From: Pseudomonas putida
GTDB taxonomy: Bacteria; Pseudomonadota; Gammaproteobacteria; Pseudomonadales; Pseudomonadaceae
Length of the DNA stretch: 64,000 nucleotides
NCBI RefSeq assembly: GCF_030159595.1
Contig: NZ_BSKJ01000001.1
Span: 682,001-746,000 of the forward strand
Direction of reading: 5' to 3'
The notes under the pieces are model-generated. The model made no database searches and was not told the DNA's origin. It was given only the letters and a program-made list of their open reading frames with translations. A program made the translations under genes and the position numbers. Below are positions 52,857 through 62,108 of the stretch, piece by piece. Every line of letters starts with the position of its first letter. The stretch's first letter is position 1.

Positions 52857-52946
52857 TCTTCGCGGGTAAACCCGCTCCCACAGGAATATCAATGCTCTCG
52901 GGCCTGTGATGTCTCTGTGGGAGCGGGTTTACCCGCGAAAGGGCCG
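52857..52946. repeat. Inverted pair of REP elements
   Basis: TTCTTCGCGGGTAAACCCGC followed by TCCCACAGG and the inverted copy GGGTTTACCCGCGAAAGGG. It lies between the binding-protein gene and the DUF485-actP promoter region. Confidence 0.9.
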
Positions 52947-53073
52947 TCACTTTGTTACGCAATCGGTAAAACACCGTTGCATCTAAGACTAAGGTCGTCT
53001 GGTTGGCGTCCAACAGCCGCATAAAGTAAGGGTGTGGGTTATATCCCCTACCTGTGCTGCTAGGACAAAAACA

Positions 53074-53385
53074 ATGAACGACAGCATTTACCTCTCGATA
53101 CAAAACAGCCCCCGCTTCAAGGAGCTGGTCACCAAACGCGAACGGTTCGCCTGGATTCTCTCGGCGATCATGCTCGGCCTGTACTGCGCTTTCATCCTCC
53201 TGATCGCCTATGGTCCTCACATACTGGGCGCCAAGCTCAGCCCTGAGTCGTCGATTACCTGGGGCATTCCCCTGGGCGTTGGCCTGATCGTATCGGCATT
53301 CGTCCTGACCGCCATCTATGTACGCCGCGCCAACGGCGAATTCGATGAGCTGAACAAGGCCATCCTGAAGGAGGCGCAACAATGA
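53074..53385 (+). CDS. DUF485 membrane protein (YjcH family)
   Basis: A 103-residue two-span protein ([20 protein letters not shown] and [20 protein letters not shown]) that nearly always precedes actP. The family core [16 protein letters not shown] is present. Its exact role is unknown; it may help assembly or activity of the permease. The stop overlaps the actP start (ATGA). Confidence 0.93.
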   Translation: MNDSIYLSIQNSPRFKELVTKRERFAWILSAIMLGLYCAFILLIAYGPHILGAKLSPESSITWGIPLGVGLIVSAFVLTAIYVRRANGEFDELNKAILKEAQQ

Positions 53386-55040
53386 TTCGCCACGCCAAAA
53401 CCCTGGCCGTACTGGCCTGCGGAGCCTTCGCACCCGCCGTGTGGGCCGCCGATGCCCTGACCGGCGAGGTGCAGAAACAACCGCTGAACGTTTCCGCCAT
53501 CGCCATGTTCGTGGCCTTCGTCGCCTTCACCCTTGGCATCACCTACTGGGCTTCCAAGCGCAACAAGTCGGCCGCCGACTACTACGCGGCTGGTGGCAAG
53601 ATCACCGGTTTCCAGAACGGCCTGGCGATTGCCGGTGACTACATGTCGGCCGCCTCGTTCCTGGGTATTTCCGCGCTGGTGTTCACGTCCGGCTATGACG
53701 GCCTGATCTACTCCATCGGCTTCCTGGTCGGCTGGCCGATCATCCTCTTCCTGATTGCCGAACGCCTGCGCAACCTGGGCAAGTACACCTTTGCCGACGT
53801 GGCCTCGTACCGCCTCGGGCAGAAGGAAATCCGCACCCTGTCGGCTTCCGGTTCGCTGGTGGTGGTGGCGTTCTACCTGATCGCGCAGATGGTCGGCGCC
53901 GGCAAGCTGATCGAGCTGTTGTTCGGCCTGGACTACCATGTGGCGGTGATCCTGGTGGGTATCCTGATGTGCCTGTATGTGCTGTTCGGCGGCATGCTGG
54001 CCACCACCTGGGTACAGATCATCAAGGCCGTGCTGTTGCTGTCGGGTGCCAGCTTCATGGCACTGATGGTGATGAAGCATGTGGGCTTTGACTTCAACAC
54101 CCTGTTCTCAGAAGCCATCAAGGTACACGCCAAGGGCGAAGCGATCATGAGCCCGGGTGGCCTGGTCAAAGACCCGATCTCGGCGTTCTCCCTGGGCCTG
54201 GCACTGATGTTCGGTACCGCCGGCCTGCCGCACATCCTGATGCGCTTCTTCACCGTCAGTGACGCCAAGGAAGCGCGCAAGAGCGTGCTGTACGCCACCG
54301 GCTTCATCGGCTACTTCTACATCCTCACCTTCATCATCGGCTTTGGCGCCATCCTGCTGGTCAGCACCAACCCGGAATTCAAGGACGCCGCAGGCGCCCT
54401 GCTGGGTGGCAACAACATGGCAGCGGTGCACCTGGCCAATGCCGTGGGTGGCAGCGTGTTCCTCGGCTTCATCTCGGCCGTGGCCTTCGCCACCATTCTG
54501 GCGGTGGTTGCCGGCCTGACCCTGGCCGGTGCTTCGGCGGTGTCCCACGACCTGTACGCCAGCGTATGGCGCAAGGCCAACGACAAGGACGAGATCCGCG
54601 TGTCGAAGATCACCACGGTCGCCCTGGGCGTGCTGGCGATCGGCCTGGGTATCCTGTTCGAGAAGCAGAACATTGCCTTCATGGTCGGCCTGGCGTTCTC
54701 CATCGCCGCCAGCTGCAACTTCCCGGTACTGCTGCTTTCGATGTACTGGAAGAAGCTGACCACGCGTGGCGCCATGATCGGCGGCTGGCTGGGCCTGGTG
54801 AGTGCAGTGGGCCTGATGATCCTCGGCCCGACCATCTGGGTGCAGATCCTCGGCCACGAGAAAGCCATCTACCCGTACGAGTACCCGGCGCTGTTCTCGA
54901 TGGCCATTGCCTTCGTCAGCATCTGGTTCTTCTCCGTCACCGACAAGTCCAAGGCGGCTGAAGACGAACGCGCGCTGTTCTTCCCGCAGTTCGTGCGTTC
55001 GCAAACAGGCCTGGGTGCCAGTGGGGCGGTGTCTCACTAA
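53382..55040 (+). CDS. actP: Acetate permease ActP (sodium:solute symporter)
   Basis: A 552-residue SSS-family permease for acetate and related short monocarboxylates. A cleavable-looking N terminus ([15 protein letters not shown]) precedes about 13 spans. Family signatures include [20 protein letters not shown], a stretch rich in small residues early in the protein, and [15 protein letters not shown]. In pseudomonads the CrbS/MxtR-CrbR system is reported to activate actP, and that kinase type is encoded at 3.4-6.9 kb here. The acs gene is not in the window. Confidence 0.95.
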   Translation: MIRHAKTLAVLACGAFAPAVWAADALTGEVQKQPLNVSAIAMFVAFVAFTLGITYWASKRNKSAADYYAAGGKITGFQNGLAIAGDYMSAASFLGISALVFTSGYDGLIYSIGFLVGWPIILFLIAERLRNLGKYTFADVASYRLGQKEIRTLSASGSLVVVAFYLIAQMVGAGKLIELLFGLDYHVAVILVGILMCLYVLFGGMLATTWVQIIKAVLLLSGASFMALMVMKHVGFDFNTLFSEAIKVHAKGEAIMSPGGLVKDPISAFSLGLALMFGTAGLPHILMRFFTVSDAKEARKSVLYATGFIGYFYILTFIIGFGAILLVSTNPEFKDAAGALLGGNNMAAVHLANAVGGSVFLGFISAVAFATILAVVAGLTLAGASAVSHDLYASVWRKANDKDEIRVSKITTVALGVLAIGLGILFEKQNIAFMVGLAFSIAASCNFPVLLLSMYWKKLTTRGAMIGGWLGLVSAVGLMILGPTIWVQILGHEKAIYPYEYPALFSMAIAFVSIWFFSVTDKSKAAEDERALFFPQFVRSQTGLGASGAVSH

Positions 55041-55057
55041 CGCTTGAACGCTGATAC

Positions 55058-55084
55058 ACAACGCCCCGCCCGTCGGGGCGTTGT
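55058..55084 (+). terminator. Intrinsic terminator after actP
   Basis: CAACGCCCCG-CCCGT-CGGGGCGTTG is a perfect 10-base stem 17 bases after the actP stop, followed by TCGTTT. It isolates the acetate unit from the fimbrial cluster. Confidence 0.85.
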
Positions 55085-55234
55085 CGTTTCTGGCTGATCG
55101 TCGTTAAAGCCGTTGGGAAATTTCCGAGGCCCGTTCGGAACGGTCCTAGTGGGTGGCGGGCTGCAATGTTGAACAATCTCCTTGCTCACCGGAAATGTCC
55201 GGTAGGCATTACTTTGTCAAGGAGATAGTCCCCC

Positions 55235-55714
55235 GTGAATCGTTCGCTGCTTGCCCTGCCCCTGACCCTGTTGTTTGCCGGTGCGGCCTTTGCCGTTGAC
55301 CCTATCGAGAAACAAGTGCAAATCGTCGCGCAGGTGCCGACCGACGCCTTCTTCGTTGAGCCCGTCGGCGGCAACTGGATGAATGACCCGCAAGAAATGG
55401 CCTGGAACTCCTATCAGCAAAAACTAGATCCAATCCGCAAGGAATTGCAGGTCAAGAGCACCGTCGGCCCGATCAGTGCCTACCTGGTATCGCCGGCAGT
55501 GATCGCCAGCGGCACCCACAACATCGGCCTGGACGTAACAGTGGGCGATACCGTCCTGCAGACAACGCCAGCTGAGGTCGTCAGCGCTGCGCAAGCGGCC
55601 TCGGGCGCCACCGTCGGTTTCAACGTCGCGGCCCAGGCGGCCCCCTCGACCGGGTATGAGCCAGGCAACTACCAGGGCTTGGTGAGCATGATTTTCGAAA
55701 CCGCTGCGCCCTGA
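55235..55714 (+). CDS. CS1/CFA-type fimbrial major subunit
   Basis: A 159-residue secreted pilin. The signal peptide (RSLLALPLTLLFAGAAFA) is followed by EKQVQIVAQVPTDAFFVEP, the N-terminal donor-strand segment shared with CfaB/CooA pilins. The mature part has no Cys, as in this alternate (alpha) chaperone-usher class, unlike type 1 pilins. The start is a GTG at 55235 with AAGGAG upstream. It opens the cluster pilin-usher-chaperone-tip subunit. Confidence 0.86.
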   Translation: MNRSLLALPLTLLFAGAAFAVDPIEKQVQIVAQVPTDAFFVEPVGGNWMNDPQEMAWNSYQQKLDPIRKELQVKSTVGPISAYLVSPAVIASGTHNIGLDVTVGDTVLQTTPAEVVSAAQAASGATVGFNVAAQAAPSTGYEPGNYQGLVSMIFETAAP

Positions 55715-55794
55715 TTCCGCCCCCAGCGTTCATCAACGTTTCTTGCACCGGCCTTCGCTTCTAGCGAGGGGCGGGCAGGTCTTGCCTGCAAGCG

Positions 55795-58299
55795 ATGCCC
55801 ATGACCGATCACTCTTTCATCGCTGCCACACGCTGCCGGCTGACGCTGGCTGCCATCCTTGCTCTGTGGTCCGTAACAGGCCCGGCAGTGAGTGCTACCC
55901 TGGGGGCGGCCGAAGGATTGCCGAAGGAATTCGAGTCGCATTTCTTCGACGTGCCATTGGCCGTTCGGGTCGACTTGGATGGCCGCTACTTGGGCGACGC
56001 CATGGTAGTCCTCGACCGCGATCAGCGTGTGCAGCTACTTGAATTCACCGACACCCTCGAAAGCCGCGAGCCCGAAAGCCTGCGCCGCCGCTGGCGGGAG
56101 CGGCTGGCCAATCCTCGATACCTGGGGGATTGCCGGGGAGACTGCCCTGACGGCTTGCGTGCCGTGCATTACAGCCTAGTCAATTCGCAGTTGTCTTTGC
56201 TGACCGACCAGGCCGAAGTTTCCGATGCTGAACAGCGCTATCATCGCCTGCCGGAACAGGGCAGCCATGGCCTGCTGTTGCGCAACCAGCTCAACCTGCT
56301 CAATGACGGCCAGGCCACCAGTGGCCGCTATGCCTTGCAAGGGCAGGGCAGTGTCGGGCAATGGACCGCCATGGCCGAAGGCCAGCTCGACCGTGGCAGT
56401 GACAACCGCCAGGGCACCCGCTACCGGGTCGACCAGCTGTATGGTGAGCGCCTGGTGGAGGACCATTTTTACCGCCTGGGGTATTTCACCCCGGGCGCCC
56501 AAGGGTTGACCCGCCAGCCCAGGCTGATGGGAGCCAGCCCCGAAACGACCGTGGGGGTGATGTTCGGCAGCAGCGACAGCTTGCTGGTCGACAGTGCCGC
56601 GCCCAGCGCCACGCCGATTTATGTCACCCCCAACCGCCCGGCAATCGCCGAAATCTATCGCAACGGCGTGCTGATCAACAGCCAGCCCGTGCAACCCGGT
56701 TTGCAGACACTCGACACCAAGGTGCTGCCTGGCGGCATCTACGAAGTCGAGGTACGCCTGGTCGAAGATGGCCAGGAAAGCTCGCGCAGCCAGGCATTCA
56801 TCTACAAACCAGGCAACTGGCGCAGCACCGATGCCCCTTGGCGCTACAACCTGTACCTCGGGCAGCAGACCCGCCAGTTCAGCAACTGGCAGCATGACAA
56901 AGACGACACCCTCGCTGCCGGGGTGCTGGCCAATTACCTGTTGCACCCGCGCGCAGTCCTTGGGTTGTCTGCCCAGCGTATCGACGATGCCATGCAGTAT
57001 GGAACGTCGCTGGACTGGGACGTGCGTGACCGTTTCAAGTTGTACGGCAACCTGTTCCAGGTCCAGGGCCAGGGCAACGGCTATGACTTGCAGCTGATCC
57101 ATGCCTATGAAGGTGGTTCGCTGGTCGCCAGCCACAGCCGCAGTTGGCTGGCCCGGCCGCAACGGGATCGACCGGACGACCAGCCGACGCGGCCATTCCA
57201 GACGCGCCAGACGCAATCGTCCTTGTCGCTGAGCCACCGGCTGGACCCGCGCAACACCGCCAGTGTGCGCCTGTCCCACAGCAGTGGCGGTGACGCCGGT
57301 ACGGGTGTCGATCTGGGTTGGTCCTACTACGGTCGGCTGCTGGGCTCTGACGCCAACTGGCGCCTGACGCTGTTCGACCGCCCCGGCAACAGCGCCACCG
57401 GTGATGCGCGCAGCCGAGGCATCAACCTCAGCCTCAGCATGAGCCTGGGTGGCAATGGTCGGCGTGTTTCTGCCAGCGTCGGCAGCCGTACATCACGCGA
57501 TGGCGGCCGCGATCTCAATACATCGCTTGGCTATCAGCAGGACGTCGAACTTGGGCCCCTGCGCAGCGTTGGCGCCACCCTCAGTGCCGATCGCTATGGC
57601 GCAGGGCTGGGGGGCGAGACACAGTTCGAGAGCCAAGTGCTGCATGGCGATGCCTATGTGCAGCGTTCCTCGTTCAACGGTGACTTCAGCGGTGGCCTGA
57701 ACCTGGAGAGCATGCTCGCGATCGGTGCTGGCAAAGCTGCCGTCAGTGGCCAGTACCTGCCCCACCAGGCGGCACTGATCGTTGATGTGGACAGCGACAT
57801 CGACGGCCTGAAGTTGCGTGCCGACGATGCGCTGGGCGCCCACTTGCACCCAGGGCGCAACATTATCCCGGTGACGCCATACAAGGCTGGGCATGTGCAA
57901 TTCGATCTCGACGATGGCGATACCACGGCGGCGGTGATCCAGCCGTCGAGCATGGATTATCACCTTAACCGTGGGGGCATCGAATACCGCCAGCTGCGTG
58001 TGTTGCGCACGGTGACTGTACTGGGGCGTTTGCTCGATGGCCAGGGGCAACCGCTGCGCGGCGCCCAGGTGGTCAACCACGCCAGCCGCAGTGTCAGCGA
58101 GGCTGATGGCTTCTTCGCCGTGGAAATGAGCCACGCCACACCCACTCTGGACGTTCGCCTGCGTGGCCAGGCGCTGTGTCTGTTGCGCCTGGACCTGGCC
58201 GCCCTGCCTCGTGAAGGCGATGTGCTGCTGGCCGGCGATCAGCGTTGCCTGCCTGAGTATGCGACGTCGGTGGGCATGGCGGGGGAGCAAGCGCAATGA
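55795..58299 (+). CDS. Alternate chaperone-usher pilus usher (CfaC/TcfC family)
   Basis: An 834-residue outer-membrane usher. A signal sequence (LTLAAILALWSVTGPAVSA) is followed by an N-terminal chaperone-binding region and a long beta-barrel. A carboxypeptidase-regulatory-like C-terminal segment (VLGRLLDGQGQPLRGAQVVN to FFAVEMSH) is typical of CfaC/TcfC-type ushers. The plug motif PNRPAIAEIYRNGVLINSQP is conserved. The start is uncertain (ATG 55795 or 55801, neither with a good ribosome site). A hairpin GCAGG-TCTTG-CCTGC lies just upstream and may lower usher translation relative to the pilin. Confidence 0.86.
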   Translation: MPMTDHSFIAATRCRLTLAAILALWSVTGPAVSATLGAAEGLPKEFESHFFDVPLAVRVDLDGRYLGDAMVVLDRDQRVQLLEFTDTLESREPESLRRRWRERLANPRYLGDCRGDCPDGLRAVHYSLVNSQLSLLTDQAEVSDAEQRYHRLPEQGSHGLLLRNQLNLLNDGQATSGRYALQGQGSVGQWTAMAEGQLDRGSDNRQGTRYRVDQLYGERLVEDHFYRLGYFTPGAQGLTRQPRLMGASPETTVGVMFGSSDSLLVDSAAPSATPIYVTPNRPAIAEIYRNGVLINSQPVQPGLQTLDTKVLPGGIYEVEVRLVEDGQESSRSQAFIYKPGNWRSTDAPWRYNLYLGQQTRQFSNWQHDKDDTLAAGVLANYLLHPRAVLGLSAQRIDDAMQYGTSLDWDVRDRFKLYGNLFQVQGQGNGYDLQLIHAYEGGSLVASHSRSWLARPQRDRPDDQPTRPFQTRQTQSSLSLSHRLDPRNTASVRLSHSSGGDAGTGVDLGWSYYGRLLGSDANWRLTLFDRPGNSATGDARSRGINLSLSMSLGGNGRRVSASVGSRTSRDGGRDLNTSLGYQQDVELGPLRSVGATLSADRYGAGLGGETQFESQVLHGDAYVQRSSFNGDFSGGLNLESMLAIGAGKAAVSGQYLPHQAALIVDVDSDIDGLKLRADDALGAHLHPGRNIIPVTPYKAGHVQFDLDDGDTTAAVIQPSSMDYHLNRGGIEYRQLRVLRTVTVLGRLLDGQGQPLRGAQVVNHASRSVSEADGFFAVEMSHATPTLDVRLRGQALCLLRLDLAALPREGDVLLAGDQRCLPEYATSVGMAGEQAQ

Positions 58300-58410
58300 A
58301 TACCGGCAGCGCCTTTTTCGATGAGTTTTCAGAAACTTCTTACTGCTTTTGTCGTGGCCGCAGGCTGCGCAGAGCAATACCCTAACCCAATGGACCCAGG
58401 GAGCTTAGCA

Positions 58411-59142
58411 ATGAGAGTGCCCCAGTTACTGGCCATCGCACTGTTGGCCATGCCGCTGGCTGCAGCGGCCGCCCCCGAGCTGAATATAGGTGGTTTGTAT
58501 GACTACCTGGACGGCAACAGAAGTACCCTGCTCAAGAAGGTGCGCAATGGTGGCGACAGCACGGCGTTCGTCAAGGTCAGTGTCGTCGAGCTGGTGTATG
58601 ACGAAGCCGGTGTAGCGCGGGAGGTCGACACCGAAGGCCTGCCGCTGGAGCAACGCGGCCTGGTGGCCAGCCCCGCCCGGCTGATCGTGCCGGCCAAGGG
58701 CATGCAGGCGGTGCGCCTGCTGTACCGCGGCTCGCGGGCCGAAGAACGCTACTTCCGCCTGCGCTTCATGCCCGTGTTGCCAGAGTTGGGTGACGGGTTT
58801 GCCGTGGACGAGCAGCAGTCACAACAGTACCGCGACAGCCTCAGGGCAGGCGTCAACCTGCTGGCCGGCTTTGGCTCGCTGCTGTTCGTCAGGCCTGCGC
58901 AGGCGCACTACCAGACGCCGGTCAGGCGGGACGGCGGGCAGTTGACCGTGGCTAACGAGGGCAATGCCACCGTCGTGCTTGACCACTTCCGTCAGTGCCG
59001 AGCACCGCAGGAGGCTTGTGAACCAGCCACCAAGCATCACTTGCTGCCGGGGCGTAGTCGCCAGTTCGAGGGGGATGCGGCACATGTTCACCAATTCGAG
59101 CTTTACGAAGGTGACAAGCGCACGGCCATGGTGGAGCGATGA
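58411..59142 (+). CDS. Pilus periplasmic chaperone (CfaA/CooB-like)
   Basis: A 243-residue periplasmic protein. A signal peptide (VPQLLAIALLAMPLAAAA) is followed by a two-domain Ig-like chaperone. The N-terminal domain carries ARLIVPAKGMQAVRLLYRG, where the basic residues cap the pilin C terminus, and the second domain starts near PVRRDGGQLTVANEGNA. Its gene overlaps the tip-subunit gene by four bases (ATGA). A GGAG precedes ATG 58411. It stabilises subunits before usher delivery. Confidence 0.85.
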   Translation: MRVPQLLAIALLAMPLAAAAAPELNIGGLYDYLDGNRSTLLKKVRNGGDSTAFVKVSVVELVYDEAGVAREVDTEGLPLEQRGLVASPARLIVPAKGMQAVRLLYRGSRAEERYFRLRFMPVLPELGDGFAVDEQQSQQYRDSLRAGVNLLAGFGSLLFVRPAQAHYQTPVRRDGGQLTVANEGNATVVLDHFRQCRAPQEACEPATKHHLLPGRSRQFEGDAAHVHQFELYEGDKRTAMVER

Positions 59143-60335
59143 ATGTGTCGATCAAGCACCTGGGATGTACCGGGTTAGGAGCCGCCCTCTGGCTGGTCGC
59201 GTCCGTCGCCATGGCACTCGATGTGACGATCTCGGCACAGTATCTGGGAGGAGGAACGGGGCGGTTCGACAACACTACCCCGCCAGGCGGGCTATGTAGC
59301 AGTTGGGTCAGTACCTGCAAAAAACGTACTACGGTGACGTTACCCATCACCTATGACAAGAAGACCACCAAGGGCGCTGTCGACCCTCGCGATAATTTCT
59401 ACGTCGGTTTGCCGACCAAGCGTGAGGTGGATGTGTATCACGACACCACGGGTGAATCACGTCGTTTGGCTTTCGAGTGGACTGCGCTCAGTCAACGTGT
59501 ACAGACCGGCGGCTCCCTGTACCATCATCCGCTTTACAATCGTACCCTTAACGGTGGGTGCCGTGGCGTAGGGTCCGTGTCCCAGGAGCGTCCTGCCAAA
59601 GTCAGTTACCTCTGGGACGTCATCGAGCCGGCAGCCCCTTCTCCCTGTTGGAGCTACAGTCGAACAGCCCCGGAAGGACGGGTGGAAATCGCCTCGGTGC
59701 TGGAAACCAGCGTCGCCTATGAAATGACCGTCACGCCGCCTTTTCGCATGCCAAGCGGCATATACCGTGGCAGCGTAACTTACAGCATCGGCCCTGGCGG
59801 CGACTTCGACTTCGGCAACGACGTTACTGCCCTCAGTGGCAACAGCCTGACCGTGAACTTTGTGCTTGATGTGCAGCACGCCTTCCTCTTCGAGTTCCCG
59901 CCAGGCTCCGAGCGTGCGGTGCTGGAGCCGCCAGGTGGCTGGCAAGCCTGGCTGGCCGGCGGCAAGCCACCGCAGCGGCTCAATCGCGACCTGCCATTCA
60001 GGGCCTGGTCGACAGGCCCGTTCAAGGTTTACAAGCTCTGCCAGTACGATGTGGGTCCCGAGTGCGGGATTCGCAACGAGCACAATGATCAGGTGCCAGT
60101 ACTGGTCGCACTCACGCTCCCAGGGGGTATCCAGCACGCTGGGGGGCAGGTTGAACGCCTTGCCCTGCCAAGCGGCGCTCAGGCGGCGCTGCAGTTCGAC
60201 GCTGTGACACCGACCCTCAACCGTCGCGGCCAGCTGCATTTCGACGTTGACAGGAGCCAGGTGCAAAACATGCTGAAGCATCCCGGCAGTACTTACACCG
60301 GGCAGGTAACCGTCGTCTTCGATGCTGAACTGTAG
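59139..60335 (+). CDS. Pilus tip adhesin / minor subunit (CfaE/CooD-like)
   Basis: A 398-residue secreted protein with a signal (AALWLVASVAMA) and several Cys (GLCSSWVSTCKK, GGCRGVGS, PCWSYSR, KLCQYDVGPECG), consistent with a disulphide-stabilised adhesin domain. The C-terminal part (DVDRSQVQNMLKHPGSTYTG, ending VTVVFDAEL) resembles the pilin domain that joins the tip to the shaft. It is the last structural gene of the cluster and would be inserted first during assembly. The receptor is unknown. Confidence 0.8.
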   Translation: MNVSIKHLGCTGLGAALWLVASVAMALDVTISAQYLGGGTGRFDNTTPPGGLCSSWVSTCKKRTTVTLPITYDKKTTKGAVDPRDNFYVGLPTKREVDVYHDTTGESRRLAFEWTALSQRVQTGGSLYHHPLYNRTLNGGCRGVGSVSQERPAKVSYLWDVIEPAAPSPCWSYSRTAPEGRVEIASVLETSVAYEMTVTPPFRMPSGIYRGSVTYSIGPGGDFDFGNDVTALSGNSLTVNFVLDVQHAFLFEFPPGSERAVLEPPGGWQAWLAGGKPPQRLNRDLPFRAWSTGPFKVYKLCQYDVGPECGIRNEHNDQVPVLVALTLPGGIQHAGGQVERLALPSGAQAALQFDAVTPTLNRRGQLHFDVDRSQVQNMLKHPGSTYTGQVTVVFDAEL

Positions 60336-60358
60336 GCATCACCAACGAGAGAGGCACC

Positions 60359-60985
60359 ATGCACACAGCCCTGGTGGTCGATGACCACCCCTTTATCCGC
60401 GCTACCGTCTGCATGCTGTTGCGCCAGCAGCGTGTGCAGGTGGTTGGCCAGGCGGACAATGGCATAGACGCCGTGCGCCTGGTACGCGAGTTGGCGCCGG
60501 ACCTGGTGATCCTCGACATTGCGATGCCAGGCCTGGACGGGTTGGAAGTGATCGCCCGGATCAAGGCCTGCGGCCTTGCGTGCAAGGTCGTGGTGCTGAC
60601 CTCGCAACTGGCCGAAGCTTACTCACTGCGTTGCCTGCAGGCCGGTGCCGCAGGTTATGTGGCCAAGACCGATGACCTGGACGAACTGGGCAAGGCCGTC
60701 GCTGCCGTGCTGTCGGGCTTCACCTACTACCCTGAAGTGGCGATGAGCTCGGTTTGCAGGCGCGACCTGCGCACCAGTGAAGCCCAGTGCATTGCCAGCC
60801 TCACCGACCGTGAATTGACGGTGCTGCTGTACCTGGCCCGTGGCTATGGCAACAAGGCCATCGGTGAAACCATGCTGTTGAGCAACAAGACCATCAGCAC
60901 CTACAAAACGCGCCTGCTGGAAAAGCTCAGGCTCACTTCGGTCGTTGACCTGGCGGATTTCGCTCGCCGCAATCAACTGATCTGA
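60359..60985 (+). CDS. NarL/BvgA-type response regulator
   Basis: A 208-residue regulator. An N-terminal receiver (VVDDHPFIRATVCMLLRQQ; phospho-accepting Asp in DLVILDIAMPGLDG) is followed by a LuxR-type HTH (about 145-200: LTDRELTVLLYLARGYGNKA, LSNKTISTYKTRLLEKL). It starts 23 bases after the tip-subunit gene, so it may be co-transcribed with the pilus and is the likely regulator of it. FimZ and BvgA have this design. Confidence 0.9.
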   Translation: MHTALVVDDHPFIRATVCMLLRQQRVQVVGQADNGIDAVRLVRELAPDLVILDIAMPGLDGLEVIARIKACGLACKVVVLTSQLAEAYSLRCLQAGAAGYVAKTDDLDELGKAVAAVLSGFTYYPEVAMSSVCRRDLRTSEAQCIASLTDRELTVLLYLARGYGNKAIGETMLLSNKTISTYKTRLLEKLRLTSVVDLADFARRNQLI

Positions 60986-61030
60986 ACGTGCTTTTGCGTG
61001 ACGCTGAAGCCATGTCGTTGGCGTTGATCC

Positions 61031-61753
61031 ATGTCGTTGCGTGTACTGGTGGTAGATGATGCGTTGATCAACCGCTTGTTGCTGTCACAACAGCTCGATC
61101 ATCTCGGGCATCAGGTTCAACTGGCCGAGGACGGCGCACAGGCGCTGCGCCTGTGGCTTGGTGGTCATTTTGATGGGGTGATCACTGACTGCAGCATGCC
61201 CCGGCTTGACGGGTATGCCCTGGCGCGCGCCATCCGTGAGCACGAGCGGCGCAGTGGCCGGCCACAGTGCCGGGTTATCGGCATGACGGCTACGTTTACA
61301 CCCGCGGTTCGGGCGCGTTGCCGAACAGCCGGGATGGATGACTGCCTGTTGAAGCCGCTGAGCCTGAAGCGCCTGGTGCAAATGTTGGCCCCGATCAGCC
61401 CGGCAGTGCTCGACATTGAACATGTGCAGCGCCTTGTGGGTTACGACAAGGCGGCACTGCACGCGTTACTGGAAGCGTTGCGCACCAGCAACGTTCAAGA
61501 CCTTCAGCAACTGAGCAAGTTACAGGAGAACGTTGAGGCCTTGGGCCTACTCGCCCATCGCATCAAGGGGGCCGCACGCATCGCCCGCGCCAGGGAGGTG
61601 GTTTACCAGTGCGAGTGCCTGGAACGCCGATGTAGCGACAAGACGCTCGCACCCGAAGACCTGAAAAGGGACGTGGAGGCACTTCGCCAAGCGATGCTGT
61701 ACCTGGATCGCCAACTGGCCTCACACGCCGGGTGGTCAAATCATGCCGAGTAA
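61031..61753 (+). CDS. Stand-alone receiver-Hpt phosphorelay protein
   Basis: A 240-residue protein without a kinase domain. Residues 1-120 are a receiver (VVDDALINRLLLSQQLDHLG; Asp in VITDCSMPRLDG; Lys in CLLKPLSL). Residues about 135-235 form a histidine phosphotransfer domain with the His in LLAHRIKGAARIA. Receiver followed by Hpt is the C-terminal half of BvgS/EvgS-type hybrid kinases, here as a separate protein. It lies 45 bases after the NarL-type regulator and is the natural phosphodonor for it. Its 3' end overlaps the DUF3309 gene by 18 bases, in convergent orientation. Confidence 0.86.
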   Translation: MSLRVLVVDDALINRLLLSQQLDHLGHQVQLAEDGAQALRLWLGGHFDGVITDCSMPRLDGYALARAIREHERRSGRPQCRVIGMTATFTPAVRARCRTAGMDDCLLKPLSLKRLVQMLAPISPAVLDIEHVQRLVGYDKAALHALLEALRTSNVQDLQQLSKLQENVEALGLLAHRIKGAARIARAREVVYQCECLERRCSDKTLAPEDLKRDVEALRQAMLYLDRQLASHAGWSNHAE

Positions 61754-61888
61754 CAAGAGCACCAGCAGAATCACCAGTACCACGCCCACGATGCCCGAAG
61801 GGCCGTAGCCCCAGCTGCGCGAGTGCGGGAAGACCGGTAAGCCACCAATCAGCAGAAGGATCAGGATGATGATGAGAATCGTGGTCAT
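61736..61888 (-). CDS. DUF3309 small membrane protein
   Basis: A 50-residue protein of the DUF3309 family: two hydrophobic helices (TTILIIILILLLIGGLPVFP and IVGVVLVILLVLLLLGMI) joined by a loop HSRSWGYGPSG, the family's conserved part. Function is unknown. AAGGATTCCGTC precedes the ATG at 61888. The gene lies within a much longer open frame whose N-terminal part is not coding. Confidence 0.85.
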   Translation of the reverse strand: MTTILIIILILLLIGGLPVFPHSRSWGYGPSGIVGVVLVILLVLLLLGMI

Positions 61889-62108
61889 GACGGAATCCTT
61901 GCGTGGTTGAGGTTCAAGGGCCTTTGACTGCTGGCCTCTTGTAAGTAAGGACCCGCGCCGCTTGTGAAAGATTCCATTTGTGTGCAGCCAAGTGGCCGGA
62001 ACTGACCATGCAGTCATGCCCCCCCATTCACTACCCTGATGAACCCTGCCTGTGATCCTGGTCTTGATTAGACTCGCTGCACAACCACTTGGAACAAGGC
62101 CAGCCACC

